DNA from: Methylomonas sp.
Lineage (GTDB): Bacteria > Pseudomonadota > Gammaproteobacteria > Methylococcales > Methylomonadaceae
Assembly (NCBI GenBank): GCA_026989715.1
Contig: JALSIU010000288.1
Span: 1-11,406, forward strand
Length of the DNA: 11,406 nucleotides
Direction of reading: 5' to 3'
The notes beneath the pieces were generated by a model. The model saw only the letters and a list, made by a program, of their open reading frames with translations. It was not told where the DNA came from and ran no database searches. Below, piece by piece: positions 7,066 to 11,406 of the stretch. Positions within the stretch are counted from its first letter, which is position 1, and every line of letters starts with the position of its first letter. A program made the translations under genes and the position numbers.

Positions 7066-7098
7066 GTTATAGGTAGTAAAATAAATTACTGCTATAAC
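7066..7098. repeat. Twelve-bp imperfect dyad GTTATAG/CTATAAC between rne and rluC
   Basis: GTTATAG (7066-7072) pairs with CTATAAC (7092-7098), and AGTAA (7075-7079) with TTACT (7086-7090). There is a GT/G internal bulge and a 6-nt loop. Just downstream, TATAACCC occurs twice 14 bp apart (7093-7100 and 7107-7114), and CCCG-TAA-CGGG (7112-7122) forms a small hairpin. On the minus strand 7110-7105 reads TATAAT, a possible -10 element for a distal rne promoter, but the matching -35 is poor. Function is unknown; a regulator site or leader RNA structure is possible. Confidence 0.4.
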
Positions 7099-7176
7099 CC
7101 ATGAATTATAACCCGTAACGGGGATTAAAGAAATTAACTTATAGAATGTGCTTATAAATTCTACTATTATGTGACG

Positions 7177-8130
7177 ATGAAATCAGAAAATAAGCCAGTT
7201 ATACCCCAAGTTCGTTTTATTGAAATTACTGATGCTGAAGCTGGGCAGCGGATTGATAATTTTTTACTTAAAATACTAAAAGGCGTGCCTAAAAGTCGTA
7301 TTTATCGCATTATTCGCAAGGGTGAGGTGCGTATTAATAAAGGGCGTTGCGATGCCAAACGTAAATTAGTGCTGGGTGATAGGGTCAGGGTTCCGCCTGT
7401 GCGCGTGGCAGAAAAAGAAGTCGTCGCCTCGGCACCTGCCTATTTGAAGGCAAGTTTGCAAAAAGATATTTTGTTTGAAGATGATGTTATTTTGGTGGTT
7501 AATAAACCATCAGGTTTTGCCGTGCATGGCGGGTCGGGTGTGAATGCCGGCGTGATTGAAGCGTTGCGTGAACTGCGCCCTGAAAGCCGTTTTTTGGAAT
7601 TGGTGCATCGTATTGACCGAGATACTTCCGGCTGTCTTATCATTGCCAAAAAACGGAGCGCATTACGTACTTTACATGCCTATTTTCGAGGAGATGGTGT
7701 TAAAAAAAGCTATTTAGCGTTGTTGGTAGGCCAGTGGCAACAAAAGAAACAATTGGTTGATCAACCGCTCTTAAAGAATGTCAGTCAAGGAGGGGAGCGG
7801 ATGGTGAAAGTCAGTTCTGCCGGTAAACCCTCACAAACGCTTTTTAAGCGCGTCTCCTTATTTGACAATGCGACCTTAGTGACGGCTTCTCCTTTAACAG
7901 GGCGTACACACCAGATTAGAGTGCATGCGGCTTGGTTAGGGCATTCTATTGTGGGTGATGAGCGTTATACGGAAAATGCAGTAAATAAAGAATTTAGGCG
8001 ACAGGGGTATAAACGATTGTTTTTGCATGCGGAAAAATTGCAATTTGCACACCCTGTCAGTGGTGAAATTTTAAATTTGCACGCGCCTTTACCTGCTGAT
8101 TTGCAGATTTTATTAGAGAATGAAAACTAA
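7177..8130 (+). CDS. rluC: 23S rRNA pseudouridine synthase RluC
   Basis: This 317-residue RluA-family enzyme isomerises uridines in 23S rRNA; E. coli RluC acts at positions 955, 2504 and 2580. An N-terminal S4 RNA-binding domain (about 22-80) contains AGQRIDNFLLKILKGVPKSR and the KGEVRINKGR turn. VNKPSGFAVHGGSG (108-121) and HRIDRDTSG (144-152, catalytic D147) are the RluA-family motifs, followed by LTGRTHQIRVHAAW. Length and sequence resemble E. coli RluC rather than RluD. The start is ambiguous: GTG at 7171 and ATG at 7177 are two codons apart and neither has a clear Shine-Dalgarno. ATG is preferred by codon and by the fit to the E. coli N-terminus. The frame is closed upstream by TAA at 7135. 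The divergent arrangement with rne matches E. coli. No transcript end is visible after the stop. Confidence 0.94.
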   Translation: MKSENKPVIPQVRFIEITDAEAGQRIDNFLLKILKGVPKSRIYRIIRKGEVRINKGRCDAKRKLVLGDRVRVPPVRVAEKEVVASAPAYLKASLQKDILFEDDVILVVNKPSGFAVHGGSGVNAGVIEALRELRPESRFLELVHRIDRDTSGCLIIAKKRSALRTLHAYFRGDGVKKSYLALLVGQWQQKKQLVDQPLLKNVSQGGERMVKVSSAGKPSQTLFKRVSLFDNATLVTASPLTGRTHQIRVHAAWLGHSIVGDERYTENAVNKEFRRQGYKRLFLHAEKLQFAHPVSGEILNLHAPLPADLQILLENEN

Positions 8131-8346
8131 ATTTGAATTATTGCCGGTTAGCCCATATTTTCTTATGCTAAGAGTAGTATAAAATGAAATATTGTATTCT
8201 TACTGATGGTTGTTAGTCACTGCGGTGTTTTTGTGTGCTGAAAGTTATTGTCATATTTAAAGAAAAAGAGCACCCTTAACTGCCAGCGTAAAAATGCGGC
8301 TGTATTAATAGCGTTAACAGAAAAAATTATTACTAGGAGAATAAAA

Positions 8347-9330
8347 GTGAGTGAAAATCAGTGGGATGAACCACAGACTCAAGTAAAAAAGGATCAGGAA
8401 GGGTGGGAGCGAGTTGCCATTGAAAAGCTTGCATTTGCAGCACTTGATGAACAAAAAAAGACGCGACGCTGGGGAATTTTTTTTAAAAGCTTGATGTTTG
8501 TGTATTTGGCTGTTGTGTTAGGTATCGGCATGTATCCATCGCTAAAAAGTAGCATAAGTAGTGAAGATGAAGCAGGGCATACGGCGGTTATTAATATTTC
8601 CGGTGTCATTGCTGAAGATAAGGCGGCAAATGCTAATGCAATTGTTGCTGCATTAAGAGCGGCGATAAAGGATGAAAATACCAAAGGTATTATTTTGCAT
8701 GTCAATAGTCCAGGAGGGAGCCCTGTTCAGTCATCTTATATTTTTGATGAGATTCGTAAAATAAAATCAGAACATCCTAATATGCCGATTTATGCAGTTG
8801 CTTCCGATATTTGTGCTTCCGGTTGTTATTTTATTGCCTCAGCTGCCGATAAGATTTTTGTAAATCCTTCCAGTTTAATCGGTTCGATTGGTGTGATTAT
8901 GGATGGTTTTGGCTTTGTTGATACCATGAAAATGCTGGGAGTAGAACGTCGTTTAGTAACGGCTGGTGCGCATAAAGCATTGATGGATCCTTTTTCACCT
9001 GAAAATGCTGATGAGAAGAAATATATGCAACAAGTTTTGGCGCAAGTGCACCAACAGTTTATTAACGCAGTAAAAGAAGGGCGGGGTGATCGCTTGGCTG
9101 ACGATGATGATCTTTTTTCTGGGCTGGTTTGGACTGGAGAGCAAGGTGTCAAGCTAGGATTAGCGGATGATTTTGGTAATGATGATAGTGTTGCCCATGA
9201 TATTATTGGTGCTAAGAAACGTGTTGATTTTACTGTACAAGAGCGATTGCTGGATCGCTTGGTGGGCAAAATGGGGGCAAGTTTTGCGCATTCATTAAGT
9301 AGTATTGGCCGGAAGTTAATACTGCAATAA
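8347..9330 (+). CDS. sppA: Signal peptide peptidase SppA, short 36-kDa (S49) type
   Basis: This 327-residue membrane-anchored serine protease of family S49 degrades cleaved signal peptides. A charged cytoplasmic N-terminus (1-43) precedes one membrane segment at about 44-62, and the catalytic domain follows in the periplasm. VINISGVI (81-88) and HVNSPGG (118-124) are family motifs. S158 in CASGCYF is the expected nucleophile and K210 in GAHKALMDP the general base, aligning with B. subtilis SppA S147/K199. The residue after the Ser-Gly is Cys (C160), where most family members have Gly. GTG at 8347 is chosen because AGGAG sits 7 nt upstream; an in-frame extension back to 8248 would add 33 residues with no ribosome site. 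The 216 bp after rluC hold no other gene that I can see. A stem-loop follows the stop directly. Confidence 0.93.
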   Translation: MSENQWDEPQTQVKKDQEGWERVAIEKLAFAALDEQKKTRRWGIFFKSLMFVYLAVVLGIGMYPSLKSSISSEDEAGHTAVINISGVIAEDKAANANAIVAALRAAIKDENTKGIILHVNSPGGSPVQSSYIFDEIRKIKSEHPNMPIYAVASDICASGCYFIASAADKIFVNPSSLIGSIGVIMDGFGFVDTMKMLGVERRLVTAGAHKALMDPFSPENADEKKYMQQVLAQVHQQFINAVKEGRGDRLADDDDLFSGLVWTGEQGVKLGLADDFGNDDSVAHDIIGAKKRVDFTVQERLLDRLVGKMGASFAHSLSSIGRKLILQ

Positions 9331-9334
9331 ATTG

Positions 9335-9367
9335 TAGTGGAAAAAAGGCAGTTGTTTTTTTCCACTA
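9335..9367. terminator. Stem-loop after sppA, terminator-like
   Basis: TAGTGGAAAAAA (9335-9346) pairs perfectly with TTTTTTCCACTA (9356-9367) around a 9-nt loop. It begins 5 nt after the sppA stop and lies between sppA and the stator genes. The T-run is inside the 3' arm, not after it, so this is not a textbook intrinsic terminator, although the position suits one. Confidence 0.5.
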
Positions 9368-9377
9368 TAAATTACCG

Positions 9378-9405
9378 TAAAGTAGCACTAATGTGTGCGT
9401 CTTAA
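9378..9405 (+). promoter_or_regulatory. Candidate sigma-28 (FliA)-like promoter for motAB
   Basis: TAAAGTAG (9378-9385) matches six of eight bases of the FliA -35 element TAAAGTTT. Exactly 11 bp later GCGTCTTA (9397-9404) matches GCCGATAA at only four of eight, keeping the leading GC. Spacing and flagellar context favour it and the poor -10 argues against it. A TATAAA at 9408-9413 is an alternative sigma-70 -10 without a clear -35. Confidence 0.3.
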
Positions 9406-9436
9406 TGTATAAAAAAGTGTTTAGTGAGGGTTATTT

Positions 9437-10198
9437 GTGGATATTGCTTCCTTAGTTGGGTTTTTACTCGGTGTTGGGATTATCATTGCTGCCATTGCCA
9501 CAGGGGGCGATGTCATGCTGTTTGTCAATGTGCCTTCTTTGCTAATTGTTATTGGAGGAACTTTGGGGGTCAGCTTGATGCGTATCCCTTTGTCAGACTT
9601 TATCCGATCATTTGGTGTTTTGGGTAAAACTTTTTTTAATAAAAAAGAAGATCCGGTTGGCTTGATTGAAGATGCCGTACGCCTGGCTGATGTGGCGCGG
9701 AAAAATGGCTTGCTGGCATTAGAAGGCGAAGAAATTCCTAATGAGTTTATGAAAAAAGGCATCGGCTTATGTGTTGATGGTCATGAGCCTGCGTTTGTAC
9801 GTAAAATGTTGCAACAAGAAATTGATCAGATGGTCAGTCGTAATGAGACAGGGCAAGATATGTGGAAAGGTGTGGGTGACTTGGCACCGGCAATGGGCAT
9901 GATTGGTACCTTGGTTGGTTTGGTGCAAATGCTGGCAAATATGTCCGACCCTGCCAGTATCGGACCTGCTATGGCGGTGGCATTATTGACCACTTTATAC
10001 GGTGCGATGGTAGCAAACTGTTTTGCTTTACCGATGGTCGATAAATTGGCCTACGTTTTATTATATGAACGTACCAATAAAGAGCTTATTTTAGAAACCA
10101 TTTCCGGGATTCAAGAAGGTATGAATCCGAAAGTGTTGGAAACCTTACTGAATTCGTATATTTCCGAGAAAAAACGTAAAACGGATGGTGGAGACTAG
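9437..10198 (+). CDS. motA: Flagellar motor stator protein MotA, sodium-type PomA class
   Basis: This 253-residue inner-membrane protein forms, with the next gene product, the ion channel that drives flagellar rotation. Four membrane segments are visible at about 4-21, 33-50, 148-168 and 177-200, with a large cytoplasmic loop (about 55-145) between the second and third. The N-terminus and FVNVPSLLIVIGG resemble Vibrio PomA. T158 (MIGTLVG) and T185/T186 (LLTTLYGA) fall at the numbers of the sodium-site threonines of PomA, which predicts Na+ rather than H+. Loop charges R88/K89 and E96-E99 match the region that contacts the rotor protein FliG. The GTG start is supported by GAGGG six nt upstream. 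The TAG is 2 bp from the motB ATG, so the pair is co-translated. No chemotaxis or other flagellar genes are in view. Confidence 0.93.
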   Translation: MDIASLVGFLLGVGIIIAAIATGGDVMLFVNVPSLLIVIGGTLGVSLMRIPLSDFIRSFGVLGKTFFNKKEDPVGLIEDAVRLADVARKNGLLALEGEEIPNEFMKKGIGLCVDGHEPAFVRKMLQQEIDQMVSRNETGQDMWKGVGDLAPAMGMIGTLVGLVQMLANMSDPASIGPAMAVALLTTLYGAMVANCFALPMVDKLAYVLLYERTNKELILETISGIQEGMNPKVLETLLNSYISEKKRKTDGGD

Positions 10199-10200
10199 CG

Positions 10201-11058
10201 ATGGCTGATGATTGTCCCAAATGCCCCCCCGCAGGGGCTCCATTATGGTTGGCTACATTTGCCGACCTTATGTCACTATTAATGTGTTTCTTTGTTTTAT
10301 TGCTTTCTTTTGCCACTATGGATGCAAAAAAATTTAAGAAAATGTCAGAATCAATGGAAAATGCTTTTGGGGTGCAACGCGATATTCCTGCTTATGAAAC
10401 GCCCATGGGAACCAGTATTATTGCACAACATTTTTCACCAGCTTCTACCGAGGCGACAATGATTGAGGAGGTTAAGCAATCCACTACTCAAATGACCGAT
10501 ACTTTGGAAGTGACGGCTGAACAAAAGGAAGAGATGAAAAAAGAGTTGATGGAAGAGGCGCTGGAAGAGGTTAAAAAGGAAGCTGAAAAAATTATTGAAA
10601 CCTTAAAGGATGATATTGCTAAAGGTTTGATCAGTGTTGAAACGGAAGATTTAAAAATTATTATTCGTATTAATGAAAAAGGCTCTTTTGATTCAGGTAC
10701 GTCTATTTTAAAAAGGGGATTTGAGCCGGTGATGAAGCGAATTGTACAGTCTGTAGTGGATGCGAAAGGTAAAATTTTAGTGGCAGGACATACCGATAAT
10801 ATTCCCATTTCGACGGATTGGTATCGCTCAAATTGGGAGTTATCTTCAGCGCGTGCGGTAACTGTCGCAGAATTTATGTTTAAAAATAAAAAATTAGATC
10901 CTAAACGGGTTGTTGTAGAAGGGCATGCCGATACAGAACCCTTAGTACCGAATGACTCAAGTGCTAATCGAGCGAAAAACCGGCGTGTTGAAGTAGTATT
11001 GGTGCAAGATGACCCAACGCTTAATTTTGAACAGCGCTTACATGAATTACAAGAGTAA
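10201..11058 (+). CDS. motB: Flagellar motor stator protein MotB, sodium-type PomB class
   Basis: This 285-residue stator partner has one membrane helix (about 16-38) and anchors the channel to peptidoglycan. PAGAPLWLATFADLMSLLMC carries the ion-binding D22, equivalent to PomB D24 and E. coli MotB D32. The LATFADLMSLLMCFFVLLLSF helix is the PomB form. A strongly charged Glu/Lys segment (about 104-140) probably forms the coiled linker or plug that keeps the free channel closed. An OmpA-type peptidoglycan-binding domain covers about 150-268, with GHTDN (196-200), WELSSARA (212-219), VEGHADTEP and NRRVEV (260-265). GGAG about 8 nt before the ATG lies inside the end of motA. The following gene begins 26 bp after the stop with no terminator between. 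Confidence 0.94.
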   Translation: MADDCPKCPPAGAPLWLATFADLMSLLMCFFVLLLSFATMDAKKFKKMSESMENAFGVQRDIPAYETPMGTSIIAQHFSPASTEATMIEEVKQSTTQMTDTLEVTAEQKEEMKKELMEEALEEVKKEAEKIIETLKDDIAKGLISVETEDLKIIIRINEKGSFDSGTSILKRGFEPVMKRIVQSVVDAKGKILVAGHTDNIPISTDWYRSNWELSSARAVTVAEFMFKNKKLDPKRVVVEGHADTEPLVPNDSSANRAKNRRVEVVLVQDDPTLNFEQRLHELQE

Positions 11059-11084
11059 TCCATTTAATGATTAAGGATAACAAC

Positions 11085-11406
11085 ATGAGTCAGAGTGTTT
11101 CACAAGTCGATGAGCGTAGGCGTTTTTTTAGGATTGATGATGAAATTAATCTATTTTATAAGAAAGTGGAGCCGGAGAGCATTCAAGGTAATGCAGAGCT
11201 TACAGCTGATTTATTAAATAACTGTTCTTTGGCCGCGGCTTTGGATATGTTGGCACAAGAATCACAATTGATTTTTAACCGAATTGAACGCAGTGACCCT
11301 GATATTGCCGAGTACTTAAAAATAATGGACAGTAAAATTAATTTACTGGCGCGTACTATATTAATGGAAGGCAATGAATTGGTTGAGCAGCGGCCGCATA
11401 ATGTAA
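11085..11406 (+). CDS. PilZ-like protein, 5' part (partial)
   Basis: The frame is open to the window edge, giving 107 residues from an ATG with AAGGA 7 nt upstream. DERRRFFRIDDEINLFYKK (9-27) contains an RxxxR (R12-R16) followed by a beta-type strand, as in the c-di-GMP-binding switch at the start of PilZ domains. Residues of about 39-100 are then strongly helical by composition, with no NxSxxG motif yet. The last visible residues are RPHNV and the next codon begins with A, so an N-x-S type PilZ motif could follow just outside. The gene is 26 bp after motB and probably in the same transcript, which fits a c-di-GMP effector linked to motility. PilZ membership rests on the short N-terminal motif only. 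Confidence 0.6.
   Translation, partial: MSQSVSQVDERRRFFRIDDEINLFYKKVEPESIQGNAELTADLLNNCSLAAALDMLAQESQLIFNRIERSDPDIAEYLKIMDSKINLLARTILMEGNELVEQRPHNV

Larger units (their letters stand above)
6590..7176. promoter_or_regulatory. rne-rluC divergent intergenic region with probable long structured rne leader
   Basis: No recognisable gene occupies these 587 bp. The half next to rne holds several hairpins that would form in its transcript: 6664-6668/6674-6678, 6681-6686/6699-6704, 6733-6737/6746-6750 and 6811-6817/6824-6830. A perfect palindrome, CAACATGTTG, lies at 6772-6781. E. coli rne has a 361-nt structured leader through which RNase E limits its own synthesis, and a comparable role here is inferred. 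A 71-codon minus-strand frame (6826 to 6611) with an AAGGA six bases ahead of its ATG ends 21 bp before rne. I do not recognise its product. The half next to rluC holds two dyads, listed separately. A weak plus-strand promoter candidate is TTGTCC (6986-6991) with AATATT (7008-7013) at 16 bp. I found no convincing rne promoter by eye. Confidence 0.5.

Noticed and set aside
8248..8346. Upstream extension of SppA by 33 residues
   Set aside because: It starts with TTG, has no ribosome site and does not resemble SppA; GTG 8347 has AGGAG at proper spacing.

Overview
The window looks like chromosome of a moderately AT-rich gammaproteobacterium. RNase E, RluC, YpjD and PomAB-type stators all resemble gammaproteobacterial proteins from memory, and rne and rluC stand back to back as they do in E. 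coli. The mix of an uptake hydrogenase, PomAB-type stators and a PilZ protein next to them would fit an aquatic chemolithotroph or methanotroph such as a member of Methylococcales. That lineage is an impression from sequence feel only and was not tested.

Region 1 (1-383) is the 3' end of a ypjD/ccsA-type membrane protein gene. Region 2 (384-4326) is a compact uptake [NiFe]-hydrogenase operon: Tat-exported small subunit (hyaA), large subunit (hyaB) and membrane cytochrome b (hyaC). It starts from a very good sigma-54 promoter (545-560) that has a perfect 9-bp dyad about 113 bp upstream of the predicted start of transcription. It ends at a strong stem-loop (4290-4326). The small subunit carries the six-cysteine proximal-cluster signature of oxygen-tolerant group 1d enzymes. 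Together the three proteins would oxidise H2 on the periplasmic side and pass electrons through cytochrome b to quinone. No maturation genes (hyaD-F, hypA-F) are present, so they must lie elsewhere.

Region 3 (4358-8130) holds rne on the minus strand, converging on the hydrogenase operon, and rluC on the plus strand. A 587-bp intergenic region rich in inverted repeats lies between them. It probably carries a long structured rne leader, and it contains a possible 71-codon upstream reading frame. Region 4 (8347-9367) is sppA, a membrane-anchored signal peptide peptidase gene, followed by a stem-loop. Region 5 (9437-11406) is the stator pair motA-motB, of the sodium-type PomAB class, followed by the start of a PilZ-like gene that runs off the window. 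The last three are closely spaced and probably co-transcribed, which would place a c-di-GMP-related protein beside the flagellar stator.

I saw no tRNA, rRNA, CRISPR array, insertion sequence or phage gene. The most unusual observations are an extra cysteine beside the conserved proximal-cluster glutamate of the hydrogenase small subunit, the sigma-54/dyad control region, the complex rne leader, and the PilZ-like protein whose conserved arginine motif is separated from the rest of the domain by a long helical insert.
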